A stretch of DNA of 64,000 nt from Eretmocerus hayati (GCA_029851415.1 CM056743.1:36596714-36660713); one strand, 5' to 3'; numbered from the stretch's first letter, positions 12,681 to 24,125 are shown. The notes: generated by a model from the letters alone, not told the origin. Numbers and translations: made by a program.

Positions 12681-14174
12681 GTGACATTTGTGATCGAGAA
12701 ACCAAAGTGGCACTCGTGGACGTGTACTAAATGTAGCACACTTGAACGGGAACTCAATGTGGTATTCGTGATCCAGAACTCAAACTAGCACACGTGATTG
12801 AGAACTCAACGTAACATTAGTAGCCGAAAAGTCAATTTGGCACTCATGATTGAGAGTTCAGAGTCGCACTAGTGATTGGGAACTCCAAGTGACACTCGAG
12901 ATCGAGAACTCAAAGTAGTACTCGTGACCGAGGAGTCAAGTTAGCACACTTTACCGAGAACTCAACGTGGCACTCGTAATCGAGAATTCAAAGTGGCATT
13001 AGTGATCCAGGACTAGAATTGGTACCAGTGATCGGGAATTCAATGTGAAACTCGTGATCCAGAACTCAATGTAATTCTCGTGATATAGAACTCAATAAGG
13101 TCAGTGTGGCACTAGTGATCAGGAACTTATGGTGGCACTGGTGGTCGAGAATTCAGGGTGGCCTTTATGATGAAGAACTTAGGGTGGCACTCGTTATCGG
13201 AAACTCAATGTGGCACTCGTTATTGAGAGCTCAGGGTGGCGTTAGTGATCGGGATTTTCAAGTGGCACTCGTGATCGAGAAATCAACATGGCATCCGTGA
13301 TCATGACCTCAATTCGGCACTTGCGATTAAGAATTCAGGATGGCCGACAAGATCGGGAAGTCAGAGTGGCACTCGTGATCGAGAACTCAGGGTGGCACTC
13401 GTGATCGAGAAAATAGGGTAGCATTCTCGTAATCAAAAACCCAGGGTTGCACTCGTGGTCGAGAAGTTGGGGTGGCACTCGTGATTGAGAATTCAGGTAG
13501 GCACTCGTGATCGAGAACTCATGGTGGCGCTCTTGATTGAGAATTCAGGTAGGCACTAGTGATTGGGAACTCAGGGCCCCACCCGCTATCGACAATTTAG
13601 GGTGGCACTCGTAATTGAGATTTCATGGTGGCGCTCTTGATTGAAAATTCAGGTAGGCACTAGTGACTAGGAATTCAGGGTCCTACCCGTGATCGACAAT
13701 TTAGGGTGGCACTCGTGATTGAGATCTCATGGTGACATTCGTGATCGAAAAATCATGTTAGCACTCGTGATCGAGAACTCGTGGTGGCACTCTTGATTGA
13801 GAATTCAGGTTGGCACTAGTGACTAGGAATTCAGGGTCCTACCCGTGATCGACAATTTAGGGTGGCACTCGTGATTGAGATCTCATGGTGGCACTCGTGA
13901 TCGAGAACTCGTGGTGGCAACCTTGATGGAGAATTCAGGTTGGCACTCTTGATTGAGAATTCAGGTTGGCACTAGTGACTAGGAACTCAGGGTCTCGCCC
14001 GTGATCGACAATTCAGGGTGGCACTCGTGATTGAGATCTTATGGTGGCACTCGTGATCGAGAACTCGTAGTGGCAACCTTGATTGAGAATTCAGGTTGGC
14101 ACTAGTGATTAGGATCTCAGGATCCCACCCGTGATCGACAATTCAGGTTGGCACTTGTGATCGAGAACTCTGAG
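12681..14174. repeat. 26-bp minisatellite, about 57 units, with higher-order structure
   Basis: Tandem units approximate GTGGCACTCGTGATCGAGAA plus CTCAGG. The period is exactly 26 bp. For example the variant unit marked by (A/G)CCCG(C/T)..ATCGACAA recurs at 13581, 13685, 13841, 13997 and 14127, at spacings of 104, 156, 156 and 130 bp, all multiples of 26. Units before about 13380 are more diverged. Later units are more uniform and show composite blocks of 4-6 units, which suggests recent amplification from that side. Each unit contains CTCG-TGAT-CGAG, a small potential stem. Because 26 is not a multiple of 3, frames through the array are incidental (for example 13106-13300). Confidence 0.95.
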
Positions 14175-15207
14175 TCGTCTTCTTGAAATCGTTCTCAAGT
14201 CACACGACTTTGTCAATCAGCTGATATCGCCCTAAAATGTGACATCTGCTCAATTTCAAAAGCATCCGAGCCCCATTAAATTCACTTAGAATTAAGTAGA
14301 GCAGGTTTTGCGAATGATTCCATAGGTGAAGAAGTTTCTCCCTCATTGAGGTATTCCAAACACGAATACAAATTCATGTCAAATCAAGCAACGTCATCAG
14401 ATTCCTTTGCACAATCCCGATCTGCCAAAAACAACTCATGATCCTGCGGATCCAATCAGAAATCCAGTTCTTCATAGCAATTCACAATACTTTCAATCTC
14501 GCTTCGGATTGATTTTGCAAAAAATAGAATCAGTACAATCTAATCTGGCAGTCCGCGTATATAAGACTTGTGGCTTGCAAAGAGAGTCGGACACCCACGG
14601 CGACTTATAAGCGTCGAATTTATAGCTTCAACCGGTGCGCGTATATAGACACCTACGCTCTTTCACTTGCAACACGGCAGTTTGGAGGGATAGAGAGAGA
14701 GAGTAAAACGTATCGAGGCACGAAATTAACTCGGTCGGGGCGCGAGATCGCAACGAAAATAGGCGTGATCTACCACATATATATGTTTTGCACTACAGTG
14801 GCAAACGAAAACACGATCCACAGCCGTAATCAAATTCCATTTTACACAGAGAGCGCGAAAAGGCAATAGAAGGTTTCACCCTGTACACACTTCTACACAA
14901 ATGTACGTATATATTCAAGTGTTATATTTATGCACATGTGAAAAAGCCTTAGATCTCGTTCGTCGCACGCGAGCCTCCCGTCACACCTCATGCTCAGCTT
15001 ATCAGTTTATCAGCTGTGGGCTACATACACCTAGGGGTGGCTGCTACTATAATACTGGCGGACCGTAACAACAGCTGTTGCCCGCCTATGGTAATTTTGT
15101 GGTACGAGAGAGAAGGTATATATGTACCGAGAAGAGAAGCATTGGATTTCTAGAAAACACAGGGTGAAATGGAGAAGAAGCTTAGTATTACTACGATGGA
15201 AGCGATC
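14175..15207. other. Non-coding stretch after the minisatellite
   Basis: No gene recognised. A TATATAAG-like word lies near 14557 but no initiator or coding exon follows convincingly. A frame of 99 codons (14570-14869) has no motif. Short GA runs occur around 14690. Confidence 0.45.
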
Positions 15208-15228
15208 GACGACGACGACGACGACGAC
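15208..15228. repeat. (GAC)7 trinucleotide repeat
   Basis: Seven uninterrupted GAC units. Similar GAC/GTC runs recur near 9994, 23934, 31175 and 58087. Confidence 0.9.
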
Positions 15229-15966
15229 GCTTGCGGCAACCAATATCTGTCAAACGCATATTTTTCAGATTTATTTTTCGGCATAGCATATCGTCATATC
15301 ACCCTGACTGTGGTATATATATGTATATATATGGCAGACGGTCGCGCGCGAGCCCAATTTAATTTTCCCGCGCCATTGTGCAAGCTCTCCCGCGATGTAG
15401 CCTTTGTTTTTTATCAAACGATAGATTTACGCGTCGGGCAATAATGACGTTTTTCTCACTCATGCATACGGTCGCGATTTTGATTTTTGAGCGTAATCGC
15501 TCCGACACTTTATCATCAAATCGAATTCTGGGATACTTGTTATGTAGGCTTAGAATCGAACTCACGAATCTGACTCTCTTCAGACAATGCGTATTCAAGT
15601 TTGACTTTCAATCTAAGGATAACGAGATATGAGTATGAAAATTTACGTGGCCTAAGAATCAATTTACCTATACGGAGATACGCTGATATATGCCTAGCGC
15701 GTGTTAAAAGCTTTTCTGTGTACGCACGCTATTCCACATTACTATTATAGTTAGAGCCGATTGTTGACATGGTGTAGAGTTATTATTGCATAGAATGCGA
15801 AGAGAATCGTGAATTCGTATCGTATAGCCAAGGAGATTGGTATACGATGAATTAACTATCCGAGACTGCGTTGTTTACACAAGAATCGCGGTTGCAAAAA
15901 GCATCATTAGCAAACGCTTCGAGAGTTCGATAATCGCCCGTATACTATAGGCCCATTGTATTATTA
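15229..15966. other. Non-coding stretch
   Basis: No gene recognised. Overlapping frames on both strands between 15169 and 15632 (up to 91 codons) lack motifs. TATATATGTATATATATGG occurs near 15315. Confidence 0.5.
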
Positions 15967-15969
15967 CCC

Positions 15970-16000
<31 letters not shown>
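15967..16000. repeat. Poly-C(20) followed by (AC)7
   Basis: Twenty C residues run directly into an AC repeat. A run of this length is prone to sequencing and assembly error and may be longer or shorter in the true genome. Confidence 0.95.
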
Positions 16001-16103
16001 ATTCACGTATGCATTCATATTCAAGTACGAGCTTTACTTTCTCTTGGGGCGCCTGATCCGATTAATTTGCGCGCCTCAAGCGCGACAAAGCGCTCTCTCA
16101 TTT

Positions 16104-16108
<5 letters not shown>

Positions 16109-16142
<34 letters not shown>
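16109..16142. repeat. (TA)17 microsatellite
   Basis: Seventeen uninterrupted TA units. Confidence 0.95.
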
Positions 16143-16146
<4 letters not shown>

Positions 16147-17573
16147 CTACGAGAAAAGCCTTATAGCGCTAATGAGTGAGCTTGGCCTCGGGTCTTTTTG
16201 CCCTCTATACTATATAATATATCTATGGGATGCCTGTGTGTAAGAGGTTCTACTATTTTAGGTATTTCGTGATAAGGGCGCAGTGGTAGAGACACACGTG
16301 CGAGTATTGCGTGTGTGATAGTGTAGATCGAGTAAACTTTGACGATGAAGTTCTTTCGTTAGATAGAAGTGCATGGGATGTATTAGAGAAAAATCGTATT
16401 GTCCGAGAATATATGTTATAATAAGAAAGGGAGGGAGGGGGGAGGGGTGGTAGAAACCACAAACAAAGGGCTCAAGAGTAGGTGCTTAATATTGGAGAAA
16501 TACTGGTTTCCGTGAGCGATGCATCAAGTTATTGCGCACGAGATTCATTGTGTCATGAAGAGCTATGGCTATAAGGGAAGTATCGAGCGAGAGATGACCT
16601 TGGAACGAGCAACACACAGATGCTACTGGATGTACTGACTATTACGAATTTTGAAGTATATGTGAGAGAGATTGATATGTTGAGCTAATGGTCGAATAGA
16701 AATGAGAGAAAAAAAGAGAATTCGAGTATCATTTTTCTCCCTTGGGATCGTTAGGAAAATTTTTGACCACTATCCGTAGATCATCCGAGATCGATTTGGA
16801 TATTACATATATGAATCTCGTCGTATTGATTTTTGATCACCGTTAAAACATTGAATTTGATTACAGGGGCTAATAAATATAAAGTCAGTAGTTTTGAGGA
16901 GAATAACGAACTGGCATTTATTCACTAATCACCTTGCTTTGAGAATCCACTGGAGGAATCGATTGGTATAGACTAAAACTCAGTGATATTCTGATTCATC
17001 CAAAAATGCGTGGGTACTCTTGACCATCCTAATTCATTTGGCCAAAAATAAACAAGGATATAGTCCAGAGGACCCACGAATATTTATATATAACCAAAAT
17101 GTTTCGATCCGCCTGGACACAAAAAAGCATTTTCCAAATAAAATCGCAGTTACTGGGCGAAGATCGTGCAATTTCAGGGAGACGCAACTGATAAACCTGT
17201 GTATGGAGTACCACGCAACTTCTTATCACTACTTTCAAAATTCAACTTGATAAACAAAATTACAGGGTGTCTACTGGTCCTTGAAGTGCTTAAAGTCTTG
17301 AACCTCCTGACCTCTGTTTAAGTAAATTTTCCTCTTCTTTGGTGGTTAGAGGATTTTGTGACAGTGAATTTATCACCAGGTCTACGTCTCTGAATCGTTT
17401 TACTTGACAATAACAGAGATTTGCGTAATTTATAATACCATTGGCTCATATTATTATCATTTATAAATCGATATCCGTGATGAGGGTGTTATTGGAGGTT
17501 TCATTTGAACTCTAGAAAGAGTTGGCTATTTGAAAGTGACTCAAAATTTCCTGTTTCAGACCTTGAAGAGTCC
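16143..17573. other. Non-coding stretch
   Basis: No gene recognised. A G-rich run GGGAGGGAGGGGGGAGGGG at about 16430-16448 could form a G-quadruplex on the plus strand. Near 17265 the words GGGTGTCTAC and TCCTTGAAG resemble ends of dispersed repeats but cannot be assigned. Confidence 0.45.
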
Positions 17574-17605
17574 TTAAGGGCATGTGAAAGCCAACTTTTA
17601 CCGAC
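17574..17605 (-). repeat. 32-bp dispersed repeat, copy A
   Basis: The reverse complement of this segment matches 20605-20636 at 30 of 32 positions (core GGTAAAAGT..GCTTTCACAT then GCCCTTAA). Both copies fall in reading frames giving a GKS-x-LSHALK peptide. That may be a coincidence or a trace of an older coding element. This copy lies just outside the fold-back element at 17670-17886. Confidence 0.7.
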
Positions 17606-17669
17606 GACCCTAACCACTGACAAATCGATTTTTCTCCCGAGTTCTACGGTGAATCTCAAAAAAGTGATT

Positions 17670-17886
17670 CCAAGTATGGAAGCTTTAGAATCAGATCTAT
17701 CATTCAAAAAAAGAATCGAGTTGATCGGTTGAATATTGCCTTCAAACTTTGGTTTCGAAGTTGACCATTGCATGAGAAAATACTCACACGCCTGACTTCG
17801 AAACCAAAGTTTGAAGGCAATATCCAATCAATTATATCGATTCTTTTTTCAAATGATAGATCACATCCGAAAGCTTCCATACTTGG
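17670..17886. mobile_element. Fold-back element with 92-bp inverted arms
   Basis: Arms 17670-17761 and 17795-17886 are inverse complements. The innermost 27 bp, containing TTGCCTTCAAACTTTGG, is perfect, and the outer parts diverge (CCAAGTATGGAAGCTTT is shared at both ends). Weaker similarity continues outward to about 17640 and 17917. The spacer is 33 bp. The 108-codon minus frame (17501-17827) simply reads through the palindrome. A long hairpin without transposase fits a MITE or foldback element. No clear target duplication was found. Confidence 0.7.
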
Positions 17887-17917
17887 GAGTACTTTTTCCG
17901 AAATCGTCCTCAAAGAG

Positions 17918-18639
17918 TTCAGAAAATGATCAGAAGTATGACATTGCGGAAGGCCCATGAGCTGTGATTTTGGCTGAGTCGAGGCAAGGTTGGGTTAGGT
18001 CATCTACCGCCCACACCAGCTGTTGTTATTGTTTTGAATGAACGATGATGGACTGTCGTGAGTTGTCGCGCGGTACTTATATTTGACTTGCACATAATAA
18101 AAATCAGGAACAGAAAATTCATTCGTTGGCAAAACTTTATGAAAAATAGTAATAACTTTGTTCATATCTGAGGAGAACCAATCCAAGTATTGACAATCTG
18201 AGTGACAATCCTGTTTCTTGAGGCAATTACTTGCTCCTTGATTTGAAAAGCAGTGAATATATAAGAGTGACAGTGATAATCATTCTGAGCCTTGAAGTGA
18301 CTTAGTAATTAACAGAAACAGTAATGTGAGGCAAGGCCTTATTGATATTGACATCCAAATCTGAGCCTTTCGAGGTATGGAATTGTCTTTCGTGGACATC
18401 AGATATTTATATACAGAATGTGGAGTTAGCATTACTCAAGATATTGATAAAGTTATACACTAAAACAGATCAGAGAAGAAACCATTTGATCGATAAACTG
18501 AGTAGAAAGGCATGCTTCCACCAAACTTGCAAAAAATGCTATCTCTACACAGATTCATGAGATAGCTTATCAGATAGGTTTACAACCTTTCGGTCTCACC
18601 AAACTTTAGCTATTTGTGCTATGAATGTATTGATGCAGC
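17918..18639. other. Non-coding stretch
   Basis: No gene recognised. The start of the diverged 320-bp tandem repeat may lie slightly upstream of the given boundary. Confidence 0.45.
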
Positions 18640-19490
18640 TCAGAATGTTCCTGTAATGTGAAGGCCTCCAGATGATATCATAACAAACTAATGATTCTGT
18701 TTGATGTTTCAACAACAATATGTCAAAATACTTGGTGAAAATAGCGAGCACAGGTAAGTCTTAGAGCAGAAGTAAATATTTGGAGTTTGCAACAAGCTTC
18801 AATTTGTGTTTACTAAAATCCCTGTACTATAGAGGGGTGAATCCACATTCATTCATTTAGATCTATTGAGCATTAGAGCTTAGTCTTGGAAATTTTGTGA
18901 CCCGGAGTTGGAAAGTCACAAGGTGGATTTCACTCTACAAAGAATGAAATGATAAAATTGAGAATCTTATTGTCATGAGTTGATCACTGGAACATATTTG
19001 ATTGATCTCACCATGTTACTAAAGGTTTCAACTAGAATATCTTAAAATTACCAAGATCAAATGGCGCACCCGGGTGACTCTTAGAGCAAAAGTAAATGAG
19101 TGGTCATTGCTATGAGATCCAACTTTTGTCTGCTGAGATCCCTGTATTTTAGAGGGGTGATTTCATATTCACTTTTTTGAATCTATTGAGAATTGGCTCA
19201 GTTGTGGAGCTTTTGTGACTTGAAATTGGGAACTTAGATGGTAAATTCCATAATACCATGGATTTATTGGTGGAATTCAGAAACTCATTGTTATTTGTGT
19301 GCCCTAATATTATCTCTGATCAATCTCATCATTCTTCTCAAGGTTTCAACCAGAATACCTTGAAGTATTTGTTCAGAATAGCTTGCTTGAGTGACTTCGA
19401 AAGCAAAAGCTGATCTTGGGTATGCTACGAGCTCCCAATTATGTTTGTATTCCAGCGGTGTGATTTCATCTTCATTTCAAGGAATGTCAT
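18640..19490. repeat. Diverged tandem repeat with about 320-bp period
   Basis: Equivalent phrases recur about 320 bp apart. CTTAGAGCA(G/A)AAGTAAAT is at about 18760 and 19080, with a decayed form near 19396. GAGATCCCTGTA-like plus AGAGGGGTGA is at about 18822 and 19143, with GCGGTGTGATTTCATC near 19457. GTTTCAAC(T/C)AGAATA(T/C)CTT is near 19028 and 19345, with a weaker form near 18705. This gives roughly 2.5-3 copies. All copies are full of stops in every frame, so they are not tandem exons. The period is close to two nucleosome repeats, which may be chance. Confidence 0.7.
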
Positions 19491-20011
19491 GAATGTATGT
19501 ACTCCAATAATATCTTCATAGCTTCTATCTGTATTTACTGATTTCTAGTTGTTTATTATTAATCTTGAACTTTGTATCCCAAAATTTTTGGAACAAATTA
19601 TCTTTGTCGAGTTGCTCCGCATGAAATTCTGGAATTGTTTTGAGTCTCAAATAGAGTCGAATTTGAGTCTACAATCTGAATAATACATTCAATACAATCT
19701 GAAGAATACCTAAAACATGAGTAGTGATACTAACATCAAGAATTCTTTCAGGTCCAGCGGTAACATTAATACATGACTTTGGCCAACGAGAGGCAGTTAG
19801 GTGTCAGAATCAAAACAGATTTGAACAGGTTTTCTTTTCTTGGAACTGACAAAGTAACTCAAGGATGTGTAGAGATGTGCATACGAGTGATTGCTTGGAG
19901 AAAAAGTTACCAAGGAAAATATTTCTGCAAAAATCACTTCACTTAAAATGAATACACATAGTACAAAAATGTGTTTTTAAGAGTGAAAGTGATAGTTCAG
20001 CAAAAATGACA
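19491..20011. other. Non-coding spacer between two tandem-repeat arrays
   Basis: AT-rich sequence with no recognised gene or repeat. Confidence 0.5.
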
Positions 20012-20330
20012 CATAAAAAATATACTTGAATGCAAGTATGTAGAAAATGTGAGCCCCAGCAGAATTATCATTAGATGTCGCATAAAAAATATACTTGAAT
20101 GCAAGTATATAGAAAATGTGAGCCCCACCAGAATCATCACTAGATGTCACATAAAAAATATACTTGAATGCAAGTATATAGAAAATGTGAGCCCCACCAG
20201 AATTATCATTAGATGTCGCATAAAAAATATACTTGAATGCAAGTATATACAAAATGTGAGCCCCACCAGAATCATCACTAGATGTCACATAAAAAATATA
20301 CTTGAAAGTATATAAAAAATGTGAACGGGA
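20012..20330. repeat. 69-bp tandem repeat, 4 full copies plus a partial, open on both strands
   Basis: The word CATAAAAAATATACTTGAA starts at 20012, 20081, 20150, 20219 and 20288, an exact 69-bp (23-codon) step. Two unit types alternate (AATTATCATTAGATGTCG versus AATCATCACTAGATGTCA), so the true higher-order unit is 138 bp. Because 69 is divisible by three, the array stays open on both strands: minus 19977-20366 (129 codons, repeating ...HIFYILAFKYIFYATS...) and plus 20049-20315. ATACTTGAATGCAAGTAT inside each unit is an imperfect palindrome. I see no start context, domain or flanking exon, so expression is not claimed. Confidence 0.9.
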
Positions 20331-20604
20331 ACCTTTATTCTCCGCATCAGTAATCTCCATCATCATCAGTATAACTTGCAGATAGCAAGGTATTCAGTCA
20401 TGAGTCTATGTATGCATCAAGAAGCATGGACTCGAGCATAGAGATACAGCTATTATGTATAAATCAGGTCGTATTGCGACTGATATGTTGACTAATCGTC
20501 GAGTTACATTCTCTCCTAAGTCACGATACCCCTCCGCCCCCGTCCTTATGATATATATAAGGATATCTCACCCAACCTTCCTTGCTCATAGCACGGTCCG
20601 CTCA

Positions 20605-20636
20605 GTCGGTAAAAGTCAGCTTTCACATGCCCTTAA
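20605..20636 (+). repeat. 32-bp dispersed repeat, copy B
   Basis: Inverted partner of 17574-17605 with two mismatches. It sits at the 3' end of a 61-codon plus frame whose last residues, VGKSQLSHALK, parallel those from copy A. Confidence 0.7.
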
Positions 20637-22339
20637 ATAGCCCTCAATCGCCCTGTAAAAGAATCTAGCAAACACCCTATGAATAATGACTCTGGTCCCA
20701 TCGTCCACGTACCTCTCACTCAGCACAAACTTCCTGAAAATCCTGCTAGAATTTGAAAAATTCATTGTTATTATGTCCTCTTACAGGATCCAAAAATTTC
20801 CGATGACTTTTTTTGAAAAAGGATCTGCGAAGTTTGCAAGCTCCATTCGTGATACAAGGTAAGAATTTGCATGGAGACCTTTCCGTCAGAAATCAGACGT
20901 CTTTGATGGCCTAAGCATTCATTTTGATCATAAGAGAGAAATACCATTGAAATTTCAATAGTCAAGAACCCCCCAAAATTTTGCATTGGTTCATAACGCG
21001 TGGTGAGTATTCAACTGACTATTATTATTCTTATTTAGTAGTTACAAAAGTAACAAAGACAGGCAACCAAATTGAATATCGATCCTAACTCTGAGCTGAA
21101 CGAAAACGAATATGATTGAGTAATTCGCAACGCTTAGAAGACGGGAGAGTTTGAGCATCACGTTATTCCGGGCCGTTGATTACATAGATTTGTCAACGCG
21201 TGAAGAGCCAGTGGTTTTGGGAAATACACTAGATAAAGCCGTCGTGCTAGATGACTCGTAAATTGTACGATGCGAAAAGGGGATGGCTCTTGCTGTGTCG
21301 TTAATGTGCTGTCTGTGGCTGAGGGGGATGAGCTTTGAATTTGATACCATGCGTGGAATGAATTATCGCTGTTGGAATTGTAATCCAGTCGAGTATGAAT
21401 CAACGATTCGAATTGAATTGAAAGGAACATGAGATGGGAGAATTATTATTCATATTAGATTTCCTAGAATCGTGCATTGGGTAAAAAGGTAGTAACTAAA
21501 TTTTGCTGTGAGAAAAAAAATGATCACCTGACATACTATCTCACAATTGTCATGATAATACATGGAAATGATTACGGAAGTAATAGGACATTCATAACGC
21601 TGTTCGCCAGAACCTGTGCAAAAGAAAAGTATCAAGGATAAAGGGTTATCTAACAAGCAGACTTTGCATCTTTCAAAGGAAACTTCATTTAGAAGTCAAA
21701 TGGAATCTCAGGGTAGAATCTCGCCACCAAGTGTAATAGGGAGAAAGTGAGATGAGAGGGGCTAGAAGACAAGGAGAGTGTGTAGAAGAGGGTTGGCGAA
21801 TTCTAATTAATTCTGAGAGCTTATTAGCAAACTCAAAAGGGATTCAAAATCTCATAAAGTAAATCCTAACCACCATAGGGTAGTAGAACAAGGGTTGAAG
21901 CTTAGTTGAAACACTGGGTTACCGTATTTTACAATGATGAATCAAAAGACGGAAAAATATGTTGCTGCCTGATGGAGAGGTTTCTTTTTCATCTCCGCAA
22001 TGCTTTCGGGAAATTTTCGCTGCCAGTGTGCAAGTCAAATGGAATATCTCAGGTGTGATAATTCTACCTTAAGAACTGCAGTGTGTTTCCATAGATGTAA
22101 ATTTTATTGGAAAAGAGTTTTTTTTCTAGTGTCAACACACGATGCAAAAGTGGTATAAGGAAGCTGTTTTATGTTCACCGTGAAATTAGTTAAACAATGA
22201 AGAGGTATTATTGCGTTCCAGTATTTCCAATCTATGTAATTCAGATTTCCCATAGCAACTATAGACCGATCCCTCAGAATAGATATTCAAAGAAGAAATC
22301 CTTTAAAAATAACAACTTTATAGCAGTACGAAGTGCTAT
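20637..22339. other. Non-coding stretch
   Basis: No gene recognised. Minus frames of 71, 90 and 68 codons (20771-20986, 21158-21430, 21450-21656) have no recognised motif. Base composition is unremarkable until the abrupt GC rise near 22340. Confidence 0.5.
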
Positions 22340-23470
22340 AACAAAGGACGGATGACTCTGGTAAGATTGCCCGCTTCGCACAATCCAAGGACAGTAATTT
22401 CGCTTCCATATCCCGGGTGCCTGGCTTTCGCCTCCACCCCGGCTTGCCCCCATGGGAGGTCACGAGTGGTTCCGCGACGATCTCTCCTCCTCCCCGACTA
22501 CCGAATTCCGGGCTCGGCCCCCAGCAGAAGGCCGAGCTCACCCATCGGTGGGGGTTTTGGGACTCTTCTAGGCTTCTTTGAGGCCCAGGGAGCCCCTCGA
22601 GTGGCTGGATGAGTCACCCAGGCTCGCGTTATTATTGTCCAAGGACGATTCCAATGCGAGTCCCTAGACTCACCCATTCCCGGGTGCTGGATTGAGATGT
22701 GCGGTCTCCACACTCCGGCAGTTTCCAGAGAACCCGCAGGGGGGGGGGGAGGGGTTCTCACCCAAGAACAGCGAATGTAAACATTTTTTCATCGAGCACC
22801 TGCATATTGGCTCCATCTCGGTTACCTCCACGGGCTCAGGGCAGAGATGAACTTTGACATCACGTCGATTCTGAGGGCAGCCATCGTCAGGTTAGTACAT
22901 CATCATCGACTACCGAATTTTGGGCCGACCGACGGCTCACACGGCCAATTTTGCTCCTTGGTGGGAAACTGAGGAGCTCATTTAGGCTTCGCTGTAGCTC
23001 AGAGAGCTTTTTTGGGATGCTGGTGTGTAAGGCTCGCGGTGAGGTACCCGAAGGCCAGCTCGGTCACGTCGCCCACCATTCGCCTAGTTTCAGGGCATTA
23101 CAACTGCTGTGACCACCGGATGGAGTTGTGCGAACTCCGTGCTTCGGCTAACGCTATTGGGGCCAGGGAATCCGGAGGAATCGTTATACCCTACAGCTAA
23201 GCCATCTGAGTGACTCGGCCCCTTTTGCGGAAGCGAGAGGGGCCATTGCAGCACCGAGTGCTTATCTCGGAGCCAGGCTCCTCCCTATCGGATTTCAGCC
23301 GATTCTCGGTTATGGTATCCCTGTCTGGGGCTGGAGGGTCGTAACGACCCGGGGTTCGAAGACCACCCTTGAGGTTGCGGTTTGGGTTCCGAGAATACGG
23401 TTACCCTGGTTCTCAAAGCTATCTCCCCCGCCTCTTTCCCCCGATCTCATCTGAGGACATTTGGTAGCAC
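22340..23470. repeat. GC-rich repeat block with two diverged internal units
   Basis: Composition changes sharply to GC-rich. Two related sub-units about 412 bp apart share GACTACCGAATT(CC/TT)GGGC, CGGTGGGGGTTTTGG-like and AGGCTTC(T/G)... phrases (starts about 22496 and 22908). The same phrases appear inverted at about 58760-58910, which shows a dispersed family. An 11-G run lies at 22739-22749. GGGGTTCGAAGACC at about 23350 faintly resembles a tRNA B box but no A box was found. Short frames (86-88 codons) on both strands look Pro/Arg-rich and non-specific. It could be a fragment of a GC-rich retroelement. No reverse-transcriptase motif was recognised. Confidence 0.55.
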
Positions 23471-24125
23471 TTTTTTGGTTCTCCACATTATCACGCTATC
23501 TTACAACCAAGGCCCTCAAGAATTCTAAGCTCAGTGGAAAATTATTCCAACCCTATCCAAAGCTGCAGCCCAACTCCAACTTATCAATCTTATGCTCAAT
23601 TCATGAATACAATCAATTATATCCTATTGAATAACTGTATTTGAGTTTGTTTTCGATCCACACTGATAGATCTCAAATCAGCCCACCTGAACGATCCACC
23701 AATCACACACTACCTATCCATCCCATTGATTGCAATCCAACATCACCAGTTAGATAAATTTCTCAGGCAATAATGAATAGGATCACAGCTCAGAGCAGCT
23801 TGGCAAAGATTGCTTCAAATCACGTCTCGATTTCCGCCTGACTCAAATCTTCGCATGCAAGTATAGTAAGTATATACTCAGAGTGCATATCCAGAAGAAG
23901 AGCTGTATACCCCCGGGGGATAACGAGCTGCTAGTCGTCGTCATCGTCGTTGTCGTCGCATGCTCGCATCGATTCGCGGAAGAGTTACGCGGTGCCGCGT
24001 TAACGAGGCCCCCGTAAGAAGCATCCATGACTCGATTCTTGCAGGCGTGAGATGCGCCTCCTCTCACTCCTATATCCCCCCTCTACCCCCAAGTATATAC
24101 ATATGTAAGAGTGAGATAGATAGTT
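23471..24125. other. Non-coding stretch with imperfect GTC repeat
   Basis: No gene recognised. An imperfect GTC/GTT/ATC trinucleotide tract lies at 23934-23959. Confidence 0.5.

Noticed and set aside
13106..13300. Trp-rich frame inside the 26-bp minisatellite
   Set aside because: Artefact of the repeat. The period is not a multiple of three, so no stable frame exists through the array.
12681..14174. CRISPR-like array
   Set aside because: Tandem units are contiguous with no unique spacers, and the sequence context is eukaryotic.
23345..23370. GGTTCGAAGACC as a tRNA/SINE B box
   Set aside because: No A box 30-60 bp upstream and no tRNA fold.
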